A DNA stretch of 64,000 nt, from positions 1 to 64,000 of the forward strand of contig CAMYYD010000003.1 of the NCBI GenBank assembly GCA_947303395.1, given 5' to 3'. Positions 1 through 8,615 of this stretch are shown piece by piece; the stretch's first letter is position 1; the number at the start of each line of letters is the position of its first letter. The notes under the pieces are model-generated. The model was not told the DNA's origin and searched no databases. It saw only the letters and a list, made by a program, of their open reading frames with translations. The stretch is from an uncultured Bacteroidales bacterium (GTDB taxonomy: Bacteria; Bacteroidota; Bacteroidia; Bacteroidales; F082). A program made the position numbers and the translations under genes.

Positions 1-17
1 TTTGTAATTGGCTAATT

Positions 18-1616
18 ATGAAGAAGAGATTCAACGTTAAAAAGAAGGCTCTGCTCATCTTCGCCTTGGTGGCCATCCTGCTCGTGCTTCACGGCATCAT
101 GACATCAAGTCCTGCGATGGCTGAACACGTTTTCAGCGCACCACAGACGACAGAGCTTGCGATGGAAGCTCAAGACGCTGAGATGCAGACAGTCTCAGCT
201 GGAGAAGCCATCGGCGACGGCATGTATTCGTTCTGGCAGTTCACCGGATTCCGCAACTGCACACGAGGCAACCTCATCATGATTCTGGTCGCCTTCGTGT
301 TCATCTTCCTCGCAGTCAAGTACGACTTCGAGCCTATGCTGCTCATCCCAATCGGTGTGGGTATCATAGTGGGTAACATCCCATTCATCCAAGACTCATA
401 TACCTTTGATTTACAAGGCGCTTTGGCAGCATTGTCGAAGATCGAGATTCAAGGTAACTTGACTTTCGACCTGACAGAAGCTCAGAAATTCTTTGTAGGA
501 TTGTTTGCCGGACAAGACACCATGAACTGCCAGCAGGCTTTGGAGCACTTCCACAGCATGAGTCCTGAGCAGCTTCAGGCATTCCTCCCGGCAGGCATGG
601 ACCCGACAGCACCTAACACAGCCAAGTTCTTCGACGGCCTCATCAGCCAGGTGTTCAACATGAACATCCAGACCGGTGTCTATCAAAAAGGCTCAGTGTT
701 GAACTATCTGTATTTTGGTGTCCGTCAGGGTATTTATCCTCCATTGATTTTCTTGGGAATCGGCGCAATGACCGACTTCTCATCACTGATTTCACAGCCA
801 CGTTTGATGATTTTGGGTGCAGCCGCTCAGCTCGGCGTGTTCATCACCTTCATCAGCGCACGTGCTTTGGGCTTCGACCCGCACGAGGCTGCAGCTATCG
901 GTATCATCGGTGGTGCTGACGGTCCTACCGCTATCTTCATCTCCACAAAGATGGCTCCACACCTCCTCGGCGCAATCGCTATCGCGGCATACTCCTACAT
1001 GGCTTTAGTGCCTGTCATCCAGCCGCCTATCATGCGTTTGCTCACCACCAAGGAAGAGCGTCTCATCAAGATGAGAGAGCCTCGTATGGTCGGCAAGACA
1101 GAGAAGGTCATCTTCCCTATTGTCGGTTTGTTGCTCACCACTTTCATCAGCCCTTCAGCACTTCCATTGCTCGGTATGCTGTTCTTCGGTAACCTGTTGA
1201 AAGAAAGCGGTGTGACAAAACGTCTCGCCAACACTGCAGCCAACCCGCTCATCGACATCGTGACAATCCTGTTGGGTCTCACAGTCGGTGCTTCAACACA
1301 GGCTGACGTGTTCTTGACAGTCGACTCACTCATCATCTTCGCTTTGGGCGCCTGCTCATTCGCTGTCGCTACATTCGGTGGCGTTTGCGGTGCCAAGTTG
1401 ATGAACCTCTTCTGCAAAGAAGGCAACAAGATCAACCCTCTCATCGGTAACGCTGGTGTGTCGGCAGTACCTGACGCTGCACGTGTTTCCGAGGTCGAAG
1501 GTCAGAAATACGACCCATCGAACCACCTCCTCATGCACGCCATGGCACCAAACGTTGCCGGTGTTATCGGCTCGGCAGTAGCGGCTGGTATCTTGATGAG
1601 CTTTATTGGAATTTAA
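18..1616 (+). CDS. oadB: Sodium ion-translocating decarboxylase, beta subunit
   Basis: Integral membrane subunit that couples decarboxylation of a biotin-bound carboxyl group to Na+ export (oxaloacetate, methylmalonyl-CoA or glutaconyl-CoA decarboxylase family). The family signatures IIGGADGPTAIFIS and GNAGVSAVPDAARVSE are present, with many hydrophobic segments. At 532 residues it is about 100 longer than usual. There is an extra N-terminal hydrophobic/signal-like segment (residues 1-75), then the canonical first helices, then about 95 extra residues (roughly 128-225) before the conserved YLYFGVRQGIYPP. Which substrate is used cannot be told, because the alpha and biotin-carrier subunits would lie upstream of the window. 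The ATG at 18 is the only good start; the gene is probably the last of its operon. Confidence 0.93.
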   Translation: MKKRFNVKKKALLIFALVAILLVLHGIMTSSPAMAEHVFSAPQTTELAMEAQDAEMQTVSAGEAIGDGMYSFWQFTGFRNCTRGNLIMILVAFVFIFLAVKYDFEPMLLIPIGVGIIVGNIPFIQDSYTFDLQGALAALSKIEIQGNLTFDLTEAQKFFVGLFAGQDTMNCQQALEHFHSMSPEQLQAFLPAGMDPTAPNTAKFFDGLISQVFNMNIQTGVYQKGSVLNYLYFGVRQGIYPPLIFLGIGAMTDFSSLISQPRLMILGAAAQLGVFITFISARALGFDPHEAAAIGIIGGADGPTAIFISTKMAPHLLGAIAIAAYSYMALVPVIQPPIMRLLTTKEERLIKMREPRMVGKTEKVIFPIVGLLLTTFISPSALPLLGMLFFGNLLKESGVTKRLANTAANPLIDIVTILLGLTVGASTQADVFLTVDSLIIFALGACSFAVATFGGVCGAKLMNLFCKEGNKINPLIGNAGVSAVPDAARVSEVEGQKYDPSNHLLMHAMAPNVAGVIGSAVAAGILMSFIGI

Positions 1617-1618
1617 TA

Positions 1619-1713
1619 TAGTTAATCAGTTAGTCAGTTAATCAGTTAGTCAGTTATATACTGGAAAACTGGTTAACTGAATAACTGAACAACTGAATAA
1701 CTGAACAACTGAA
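1619..1713. repeat. Short tandem/inverted CAGTTA-type repeat between oadB and udk
   Basis: About 95 bases made almost entirely of GTTAATCAGTTAGTCA units followed by their approximate complement (AACTGAATAACTGAACAACTGA), so the transcript could fold into a long imperfect hairpin. It ends at the udk start codon. No U-tract follows, so a terminator role is not evident. Confidence 0.75.
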
Positions 1714-2343
1714 ATGTTATTAATCGGTATCGCCGGCGGCTCAGGATCCGGCAAGACAACAGTGGTTAAGAAATTGATTGAGGCGCTTCCTGAGGACTCA
1801 ATCAGCGTGGTGTCGCAAGACGCCTATTACTGGGACAACGGCAACCTCTCGCCAGAGGCGAAGAAAGAGATCAACTTCGACCATCCAGACGCCATCGAAT
1901 GGGATCTGCTGGTGAAGCATCTCGACATGCTGAAGGAAGGCAAGACCATCCCGATGCCTATCTACACCTACGTGACATGCGCCCGTTCAGCGGAAGTGAT
2001 TCCAGTGAAGCCGACGGAAGTGGTCATCGTGGAAGGCATCCTCATCATGACATGTCCTGAGCTGGTGAAACGCTTGGATATCAAGATTTTTGTCGATACC
2101 GATGGCGACGACCGACTGATGCGCATCATCAAGCGCGACATCGAAGAACGTGGAAGAACCGTTTCCGACGTGTTGCGCCATTACGAGACATTCGTAAAGC
2201 CGATGCATAATCAGTTTATCGAGCCGACAAAACGTCTGGCAGACATCATCATCCCGCAAGGCGGTTCAAACCAAGTGGCTATCGACATCATGGCGAGCAG
2301 GATTAGGATGCAGCTGAGCCAGATGAAAAAAGAAAAAATCTAG
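1714..2343 (+). CDS. udk: Uridine kinase
   Basis: Cytosolic pyrimidine-salvage kinase that phosphorylates uridine and cytidine with ATP or GTP. The P-loop GIAGGSGSGKTTVVKK is at residues 4-19, followed by the conserved SQDAYYWD and NFDHPDAIEWDLL substrate region, and R-rich lid residues (RLMRIIKRDIEERGR). At 209 residues it matches bacterial Udk. It starts directly after the repeat that follows oadB. It ends 8 bases before the next ORF, so those two may be co-transcribed. Confidence 0.95.
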   Translation: MLLIGIAGGSGSGKTTVVKKLIEALPEDSISVVSQDAYYWDNGNLSPEAKKEINFDHPDAIEWDLLVKHLDMLKEGKTIPMPIYTYVTCARSAEVIPVKPTEVVIVEGILIMTCPELVKRLDIKIFVDTDGDDRLMRIIKRDIEERGRTVSDVLRHYETFVKPMHNQFIEPTKRLADIIIPQGGSNQVAIDIMASRIRMQLSQMKKEKI

Positions 2344-2369
2344 GTTGACTCATGCCTTTGCATTTTATA

Positions 2370-3770
2370 ATGACAGAGACAAACCGCATAGAATTCAAAC
2401 GTGAACTTACTCGCGACCTCGACTTGGAACGCGAAGTGGTAGCTTTTCTTAACTATCGCGAAGGCGGAGTTATTTACATTGGCATCGACAAAGAAGGAAA
2501 ACCTGTCGGCGTTCAGGACATTGATGGCGATATGCTCAAGATCAAAGACCGCATCCGCAACGGCATCCTACCTTCTCCTATGGGATTGTTCGATGTGGTG
2601 GTCGAAAAAGTTCAGGATGTCCCTGTGATTAAGATTTTTGTTGCAAGTGGAAGCGAAAAACCATATTACAAAGCCGCCTACGGCCTGTCGCCTCGCGGCT
2701 GCTTCATTCGTGTCGGCTCTGCAACCGACCCAATGACAACAGCACAAATAGAAGATTTGTTTACCCATCGTGTGCGCAATTCTTTACGCAACATACGCTC
2801 CCCTCGCAAAAACCTCACTTTCCGTCAGCTGCATATCTACTACGAAAGCAAAGGCTTCGCTCTCAACGAGCATTTTCTTGAAAATCTCGACCTTTTAACT
2901 GATACAGGCGAGTACAACTACGTCGCTTATTTGCTTGCTGATGAAAACAGCATGTCAATTAAAGTGGCCAAATATGCCGGTACCGACAGAGATATTCTTG
3001 TTTCCAACAACGAATATGGTTTCTGTTCATTGCTCAAAGCAACCGACCAGGTACTCGACAAACTTAAGGTTGAAAACAACGTAAGCAGCGAAATAACATA
3101 TAAACGTCGCATCGACACACCTCTATGGGATGAGCGTGCCATGCGTGAGATAGTCATAAACGCCATAGTCCACAACGACTATTACACCAACGAAGTGCCG
3201 CCCAAGTTTGAGATATTTTCCGATCGTATCGAAATAACATCAGCTGGCAGATTGCCTATCGATATGACAAAGGAAGAGTTCTTTGGTGGAATCAGCTCTC
3301 CACGAAACAAAGAGCTCATGCGTGTCTTCCGTGACGTGGATATGGTCGAGGCGCTTGGCTCCGGCATGAAACGAATCCGCAAGGTTTACGACGAAAGCAT
3401 TTTCTCATTCACGACCAATTTTATTCGCGCCAGTATTAAATTCCACTCACAAAGAAACATCGAAACCACATCTTTCGACGACATAGTTGGCAGTGTAAAC
3501 AACGATGTTGACAGTGTAAATGGCAGTGTAAACAACACTCAACTCACTGAAAGACAATTAACTATAATTTCAATCATCGACAATGGCAACGCCGTTGGCA
3601 GTGTAAATGGCAGTGTAAAATCCAAAGTCACCACCAAGGACATCATTTCCAAGTTAAACCTGTCTGAAAGAACAATCTATCGTGAGCTGGCCACCCTCAA
3701 ACAACTTAATCGCATCCGTCGAGTCGGCTCCGACAAAACAGGTTATTGGGAGTCAGTTTCACAACACTAA
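2370..3770 (+). CDS. AlbA_2/Schlafen-type putative DNA-binding ATP-binding protein
   Basis: Common Bacteroidetes regulator-like protein with an N-terminal AlbA_2 (divergent AAA_4, Schlafen-like) domain: EVVAFLNYREGGVIYIGID, then a GHKL/RecG-like C-terminal ATP-binding fold (VINAIVHNDYY ... VEALGSGMKRI) and a terminal winged helix (LSERTIYRELATLKQL). Between them is a low-complexity linker built of GSVN/DSVN units encoded by repeated GGCAGTGTAAA. The ORF track begins at 2352; I prefer ATG 2370 because homologues begin with the sequence TNRIEFKRE. Target DNA unknown. Confidence 0.8.
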   Translation: MTETNRIEFKRELTRDLDLEREVVAFLNYREGGVIYIGIDKEGKPVGVQDIDGDMLKIKDRIRNGILPSPMGLFDVVVEKVQDVPVIKIFVASGSEKPYYKAAYGLSPRGCFIRVGSATDPMTTAQIEDLFTHRVRNSLRNIRSPRKNLTFRQLHIYYESKGFALNEHFLENLDLLTDTGEYNYVAYLLADENSMSIKVAKYAGTDRDILVSNNEYGFCSLLKATDQVLDKLKVENNVSSEITYKRRIDTPLWDERAMREIVINAIVHNDYYTNEVPPKFEIFSDRIEITSAGRLPIDMTKEEFFGGISSPRNKELMRVFRDVDMVEALGSGMKRIRKVYDESIFSFTTNFIRASIKFHSQRNIETTSFDDIVGSVNNDVDSVNGSVNNTQLTERQLTIISIIDNGNAVGSVNGSVKSKVTTKDIISKLNLSERTIYRELATLKQLNRIRRVGSDKTGYWESVSQH

Positions 3771-3785
3771 CAGCCAATGTATGTC

Positions 3786-5492
3786 ATGAAAAGACTGTTA
3801 CCTTACTTGATTGTTGCATTGTTTCTTGTCGCTTGCGGCAAGAAAGTTGAGATCATTGAGCCGCCTTTTGTTTTTGACGACAATCTATTGCAAATCGACA
3901 GTATGATGCAGCACGATGCCGACTCCGCCCTGCAAATGCTGCTGTCATTCCGAGCGGAGCGAGGAATCTCATATGAATTCAACGACAACTATCATTCGCT
4001 TATCCTCTCCGAAGCATTTTACAAAACCTATAATCCGCAATTAAACCGATATTGTTGTGAGACGTGCCATGGCGCGTCTCTACAGGACGCCATGCATTAT
4101 TTTGACAGCCTCGCCTTTCGATATCCCGATAACGATGACATCACTATGCTTTCCGCCCGCTCACACTACATGAACGGCGTTGGTTTTTATGAAAACGACA
4201 GCATTGTGGAGGCTTGCAAAGAATATCTGCACACATTGGAGATAATGGAAGATCATTTCGACGAAAAAGATTTGGTGGGGTACAAGGCGAAGTTTATAGG
4301 GTTGACATATACCAGGTTGGGAGAAGTCTATTATTATTATGGAATTGCTAAAGCTTCCATTGAATTATACGAGAACGCATTGTTTTACTTTAAGAGAGTG
4401 CCCAATTACGACCTTGCAAATACATACAGGCACATCGGTGGATCATATCGTTATTATAATAACAACGACAGCGCTTTGCTTTATTATAGGGAAGCCATCC
4501 ATTTGGCAAAAAAACAGCATAATATCACCATTTATGGTGCCTCTTTATCAGAATCTGCTCCTATATATTATTCTATGGGATATAAAGACAGCGCATTTTT
4601 ATTGATTAAAAAGGCACTATCTATGCCAATTTTTGATGATGCTCGTTTAGCTCAGTATTATACACTCGGTCTTTTGTTTGAAGCAGAATGTCAATACGAT
4701 TCTGCAATATTCTATCTTGAAAAAAGCTTGAATCGCATAAACTACGCAACACAGACGGCATCTGCCGATCTTCTAATGAAATGTTGTCAAGCTATAGGAG
4801 ATACGACGAAATTTCTATATTATAAGTCAGTATATGGCAACAATTTTTCTAAGTTTAGAAACAATTCGATAATTGAAACAAATTTGGTAATATTATTTGA
4901 AACATATAAGGAAAATAGATTACAAATAATAAATAATATAAATGCAAAAAGTCGTAACAAACAAAAAGTTTTAATATTGTTTTCGATTTTGACAGTTATT
5001 ATCACTATATTTTATAAGATAAAGATTCATAACACCATTGTAAAATCGAATAAAAACATTATCGCAAAAGACAAAACGTTAGAAGCCATGAAACGTAAAA
5101 TGGAAGCCAACCCTTTCATTAACGAGTCTATATGTAAAAGTATTTTGGAAACAACCCATATCCAACAGTTTAAATCAAAAGTGAATTTTGACATATATAA
5201 GGAATACGCTTTGAGCAAAGAGCAAATGCTTTTATTGAGAGATGCAGCTGATCGTCATTACAATAGTTTTACACAAAGACTACAAAACGAGTATCCCGAA
5301 CTGACTTATGACGATATTGATTATTGTTGTTTATATCTTCTCGGATTGAAAGATGCTGATGTATCGGCATTTAAACAACGCTCATATAGAGCTGTTTGTG
5401 ATAGAAACAAAAAGCTAAAACATATTTTTAAGACAAACCTTACTGTTAGTATTTTTCTTAATAATCTGGTCAATGACTGTTTTTTAGATTGA
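3786..5492 (+). CDS. Membrane-anchored TPR lipoprotein with C-terminal HTH-like regulator domain
   Basis: Begins with a lipoprotein signal (LIVALFLVACG, Cys at about residue 18), then TPR-like helical repeats through about residue 380, one transmembrane helix (VLILFSILTVIITIFY), a coiled stretch, and a C-terminal domain (ELTYDDIDYCCLYLLGLKDADVSAF) resembling the helix-turn-helix tails of Bacteroidetes TPR regulators. It probably senses through the periplasmic TPRs and binds DNA in the cytosol. ATG 3786 is preferred over 3777 because it gives the clean signal peptide. Two dispersed repeats are read in frame (FRAERGIS at about 3943-3970, and CCETCHGASLQD at about 4057-4083). It lies upstream of the DUF3244 and T9SS genes, a likely target set. 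Function is inferred. Confidence 0.72.
   Translation: MKRLLPYLIVALFLVACGKKVEIIEPPFVFDDNLLQIDSMMQHDADSALQMLLSFRAERGISYEFNDNYHSLILSEAFYKTYNPQLNRYCCETCHGASLQDAMHYFDSLAFRYPDNDDITMLSARSHYMNGVGFYENDSIVEACKEYLHTLEIMEDHFDEKDLVGYKAKFIGLTYTRLGEVYYYYGIAKASIELYENALFYFKRVPNYDLANTYRHIGGSYRYYNNNDSALLYYREAIHLAKKQHNITIYGASLSESAPIYYSMGYKDSAFLLIKKALSMPIFDDARLAQYYTLGLLFEAECQYDSAIFYLEKSLNRINYATQTASADLLMKCCQAIGDTTKFLYYKSVYGNNFSKFRNNSIIETNLVILFETYKENRLQIINNINAKSRNKQKVLILFSILTVIITIFYKIKIHNTIVKSNKNIIAKDKTLEAMKRKMEANPFINESICKSILETTHIQQFKSKVNFDIYKEYALSKEQMLLLRDAADRHYNSFTQRLQNEYPELTYDDIDYCCLYLLGLKDADVSAFKQRSYRAVCDRNKKLKHIFKTNLTVSIFLNNLVNDCFLD
3943..4083 (+). repeat. Two dispersed repeat units inside the TPR gene
   Basis: Unit one reads GTCATTCCGAGCGGAGCGAG and continues GAATCTC (3943-3970). 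Unit two is the near-palindrome GAGACGTGCCATGGCGCGTC (about 4059-4083). Related relics of unit one occur at 23108-23193 and 43881-43917 in this window. Both are translated without a frameshift. Confidence 0.7.
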
Positions 5493-5538
5493 TGCTTAAA
5501 GTATTAACATAACCGCACCAAACCGCACCTATATTTTC

Positions 5539-5569
5539 TTGACATAATCATATATTGAAAGTAGTTTTG
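5539..5569 (+). promoter_or_regulatory. Bacteroidetes-type promoter for the DUF3244 gene
   Basis: TTG at 5539 and a perfect TAnnTTTG (TAGTTTTG) at 5562-5569, separated by 20 bases, as in the Bacteroides sigma-ABfr consensus. The start codon lies 30 bases downstream. Confidence 0.7.
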
Positions 5570-5599
5570 TCATGCAAATCACAAAACTAACAATACATT

Positions 5600-5956
5600 A
5601 TGTTTAAAAAAATCATTTTTTCCATTTGCATGCTTCTAACTATGAGCATGAATTATGCTAGCATTTCGTATCATGAAGATAAGATTTCAATTATGGCTGG
5701 CAATACTGTCGGAAATGACAGATCTTCTTCCATCTCCGCTTACATCAATGGTCATTCCCTTTACGTAGTGTTTTTACAAAACATCGGTGAAGTAACCATT
5801 GAGATTTCAAATGTATTTGGGGTAACTTTGAATATCGAGGCAACCGAAACCCCATCTGGATACATGTATTATATACCGCTTACTGGAACATACACCGTTA
5901 CTTTCACATTGGAGAATGGCGACGAATATTATGGGGAGTTTGAAGTAAAAGATTAA
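5600..5956 (+). CDS. Small secreted DUF3244-like protein
   Basis: Protein of 118 residues with an N-terminal signal peptide (IIFSICMLLTMSMNYA) and one small beta-sandwich-like domain (ISAYINGHSLYVVFLQNIGEVTIEIS) of the kind annotated DUF3244 in Bacteroidales, ending in YYGEFEVKD. Role in the family is unknown; such genes often lie beside TPR regulators, as here. It has its own promoter and no lipobox, so a periplasmic or outer location is likely. Confidence 0.7.
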   Translation: MFKKIIFSICMLLTMSMNYASISYHEDKISIMAGNTVGNDRSSSISAYINGHSLYVVFLQNIGEVTIEISNVFGVTLNIEATETPSGYMYYIPLTGTYTVTFTLENGDEYYGEFEVKD

Positions 5957-5962
5957 AAAATA

Positions 5963-5993
5963 TTGTGATATAATTAAAAAACAGTTATCTTTG
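5963..5993 (+). promoter_or_regulatory. Bacteroidetes-type promoter for the T9SS protein gene
   Basis: TTG at 5963, a 20-base spacer, then TATCTTTG at 5986-5993, an exact TAnnTTTG. It lies 7 bases after the previous stop codon and 33 bases before the next start. Confidence 0.68.
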
Positions 5994-6025
5994 CCGATGT
6001 ATAACGACCTGAAAACAACAATGCC

Positions 6026-7345
6026 ATGAAAAAATTCTATTTATTATCATTACTGTTAATGACTACAGCTTTCGCTTGGTCACAGCAAAACACATTGGTT
6101 CTGCAGCCCGACAGAATAACCTGCCAACAAATGGTTTATGATAACGGTGTGTATAATCCTTATAATTCCGAGACTACTTTCCAATACAATGAAGATGGTA
6201 CATTCTATCAAATTTTGAACAGTTGTAATAGCCCGGATTATTGGGGATATCATTTTGGGGATTTTGAATACGACAATCACAACAATATTATTGGATATAA
6301 CTATACATCATTCTTTGCGGCTTCTGGATCACTTTATTACGATATTATATATAGTGGTGAAAATATTATTGAAATTGAAAAAACATATCATAATCTACAC
6401 GGAAATGACTGGTCGATTAGAAAGAAGGCATATTTTGACGGCAGCAACAGAATTGTTGAAGATTCGATTATCCATGATAATGGCGATGGAACAATAACAC
6501 TTACATGTCATGACATATACGAGTATAATGACAACGAAATTGTAATGACACAATATTCGTTATATGAGCCTACGACATTAAGGATTACAACGACATTAGC
6601 AGCAGATGGGAATGCCTTAAGTGTAAAACATGAAGAAATGACCGATGGCGTATTCGTCAACACAGAATACGCCGGATATCATTACGAAAATGGTTTTCTG
6701 GCAAGCGTTGAGACCTCCCATTGGGATGGGGAATGGGTTCCTTACAGCAAAGACACTTATAGCCGAAACAGTGAAGGTGCGGTTATAATGGCAGAGCACA
6801 AATTATGGAACGGAGTCGAATATGCAAACAACAAAAGGACAATGTATGAATACAACGAGGCAGGCTATCCAATAAGCATACATTTTCAAGACTATTCCGA
6901 CACTGAAAACACTTGGGTTGACGGAATAAGCCTCATCGAGAACCGTTATACCTATTTTACTTCGCCCGATTGGGTAGCCGATCGGTTATTCACGCAGGAG
7001 CATTTGCAATTTCTTGATGTGAATCTTAGAAACGGCATAAGATATTTCGGCAGAATGGACATCACTTATACCGAAACAGCTAATCCTTATTACGATATTG
7101 AGGAAACAGAAGATATGCCTGTGACCGTCCATCCTAACCCAGCAAACGATATAGTCACAATCACCGGCAAGGATATCGCGAAAGTCGAGGTGACAAACAT
7201 TCTCGGACAATCGGTTATCAGCAAAGACTGCGGTGGAGACATCACTATTGACCTCTCCGAACAGCCTTCAGGAATCTATATCTTCAACATCACCGACCTA
7301 AAAGGCAACAGATGTTCAAGAAAAGTTCTGAAAACTCAACTCTAA
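6026..7345 (+). CDS. Secreted protein with type IX secretion sorting domain
   Basis: A 439-residue protein with a Sec signal peptide (LLSLLLMTTAFAWSQ) and a C-terminal Por-type sorting domain (VHPNPANDIVTITG ... LSEQPSGIYIFNI). Between them are repeated short beta-strand blocks with Y-rich motifs (ETTFQYNEDGTFYQI, YEYNDNEIVM, YHYENGFLASVE, YEYNEAGYPISI), like the repeats found in many Bacteroidales cell-surface proteins. It should be exported by T9SS and anchored or released outside. No enzyme motif is visible. It converges on the next gene with a 4-base gap. Confidence 0.75.
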   Translation: MKKFYLLSLLLMTTAFAWSQQNTLVLQPDRITCQQMVYDNGVYNPYNSETTFQYNEDGTFYQILNSCNSPDYWGYHFGDFEYDNHNNIIGYNYTSFFAASGSLYYDIIYSGENIIEIEKTYHNLHGNDWSIRKKAYFDGSNRIVEDSIIHDNGDGTITLTCHDIYEYNDNEIVMTQYSLYEPTTLRITTTLAADGNALSVKHEEMTDGVFVNTEYAGYHYENGFLASVETSHWDGEWVPYSKDTYSRNSEGAVIMAEHKLWNGVEYANNKRTMYEYNEAGYPISIHFQDYSDTENTWVDGISLIENRYTYFTSPDWVADRLFTQEHLQFLDVNLRNGIRYFGRMDITYTETANPYYDIEETEDMPVTVHPNPANDIVTITGKDIAKVEVTNILGQSVISKDCGGDITIDLSEQPSGIYIFNITDLKGNRCSRKVLKTQL

Positions 7346-7349
7346 ACTT

Positions 7350-7772
7350 TTATTGAATAGCGTAGGCAAACCCTCTGCCGCCGTATTTCAGTTTCTTCAA
7401 GTCATCACGTCGACCAGAGAGTTTCACGAGGCACTGGTTGATTTTGGCTTTCATTTTCGCCTCATCCATAGCGATGCCCATTTTTTCGGCTTTCGCCATG
7501 ACTTTATCATAAATTTCCTTGCTTGTAGTAGGTTTTCCATTGTCTTTGATAACCTCAAGAACCAGTTTATCCCAAGTCGACAACGGATAAGGTTTGCGTG
7601 TTTTTTCCGGTTTATTGTCTTCCACCTCTGCAGGTGCTGCGTTTAAAAGTCTGGTGAGCTCTTCAATTTTCTCGTTATAAAAATCAATTTTAACAAGATT
7701 TTTCTTCACTTCGGATTTAAAATCAGCAATCAATCCAATGAGTTCATCTTTAGAAAGTGCTTTTTTGTCCAT
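7350..7772 (-). CDS. Conserved hypothetical protein, coiled coil plus winged-helix-like domain
   Basis: A 140-residue soluble, lysine-rich protein. Residues 1-50 form a coiled coil (DELIGLIADFKSEVKKNLVKI). Residues 65-140 look like a winged helix (WDKLVLEVIKDNGKPTTSKEIYDKV ... INQCLVKLSGRRDDLKKLKYGGRGFAYAI), where the glycine-rich hairpin would be the wing. DNA binding is inferred from this shape only; I do not recognise the family. A possible minus-strand -7 box TAACTTTG lies at 7815-7822. Confidence 0.6.
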   Translation of the reverse strand: MDKKALSKDELIGLIADFKSEVKKNLVKIDFYNEKIEELTRLLNAAPAEVEDNKPEKTRKPYPLSTWDKLVLEVIKDNGKPTTSKEIYDKVMAKAEKMGIAMDEAKMKAKINQCLVKLSGRRDDLKKLKYGGRGFAYAIQ

Positions 7773-7845
7773 CTTTAAAATCTAAAAAATAATTAAACAG
7801 TTATAAAAGTTGTGCAAAGTTAAGAAAATCTTTGAATAATTATAC

Positions 7846-7853
7846 TATATTTG
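7846..7853 (+). promoter_or_regulatory. Candidate -7 box for the DUF2461 gene
   Basis: TATATTTG matches TAnnTTTG 21 bases before the ATG at 7875. No -33 element at the right distance, so only moderate support. The divergent strand carries TAACTTTG at 7815-7822. Confidence 0.45.
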
Positions 7854-7874
7854 CAAAAAAAATTGAAAAAAATC

Positions 7875-8552
7875 ATGAAAGAGATCATCGATTTCCTTAA
7901 CCTCATCGTTGAAAACAACAACCGTCCATGGTTTCAGCAGCATAAGGATTTGTATACCAATGCGCAAAACAAATTCAACGCCATTGCCGAGCAGATATTA
8001 ATAGGTGTGCAGAAATTCGACCCGCTGACACGCGGATTGACCTTAAAAGACTGCACTTACCGCTTCTACCGCGACACTCGTTTCTCTCCCGACAAAAGTC
8101 CTTACAAGCGTCATTTCGGTTTGTTTATCTGTCCGAACGGCAAAAAATCAGGATTGGCGGGCTATTATTTCCACGTTGAGGGCGAAGGAGCCGAATATCT
8201 CGGTCAACACGGTCTGTATCCGGGCATGTATATGTGCGAGCCATTTATCACGAGGAGCGTGCGCGAAGATATCAGCACCAAAGGCGATGAGTTTGTGAAA
8301 GCTTTGAAAAAAGCGAAGAATTTCTCGATGGATTTCTCTTCGAAATTAAAAAAGGTGCCGAAAGACTACCCTGCCAACCATCCATATGCTGAGTATCTGA
8401 AACTCAAAGACTTCTGCCTACATCAGCCGATTTCCGACGACATGATTTATTCCGACCACCTGGTGGAATGGGTCGTTGATGAGTTCCGCTCGTGCTATGA
8501 TTTCAACTCGTTTTTGAACCGTGCGGCGCTTTTCGCGATGGAAAACGAATAA
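7875..8552 (+). CDS. DUF2461 (TIGR02453) family protein
   Basis: A 225-residue cytosolic protein whose opening (FLNLIVENNNRPWFQQHKD) and core (YRFYRDTRFSPDKSPYKRHFGLFI, AGYYFHVEGEGAEY) match the widespread DUF2461 family. Biochemical role is unknown. The ORF track starts at a TTG in the promoter (7851); the ATG at 7875 is 21 bases after the -7 box and gives the family's usual N-terminus. Confidence 0.88.
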   Translation: MKEIIDFLNLIVENNNRPWFQQHKDLYTNAQNKFNAIAEQILIGVQKFDPLTRGLTLKDCTYRFYRDTRFSPDKSPYKRHFGLFICPNGKKSGLAGYYFHVEGEGAEYLGQHGLYPGMYMCEPFITRSVREDISTKGDEFVKALKKAKNFSMDFSSKLKKVPKDYPANHPYAEYLKLKDFCLHQPISDDMIYSDHLVEWVVDEFRSCYDFNSFLNRAALFAMENE

Positions 8553-8615
8553 TTTTTCATTTTTTGATGCAGCAAAAACAAAATCCTTTCGTTATAGAGG
8601 TGTAAAACGGACGAA

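Noticed and set aside
995-1444. 149-residue minus ORF inside oadB
   Set aside because: Fully contained in a strongly conserved gene on the other strand; shadow.
1619-1713. CRISPR-like array
   Set aside because: Units are 7-16 bases with no unique spacers; simple tandem and inverted repeat.
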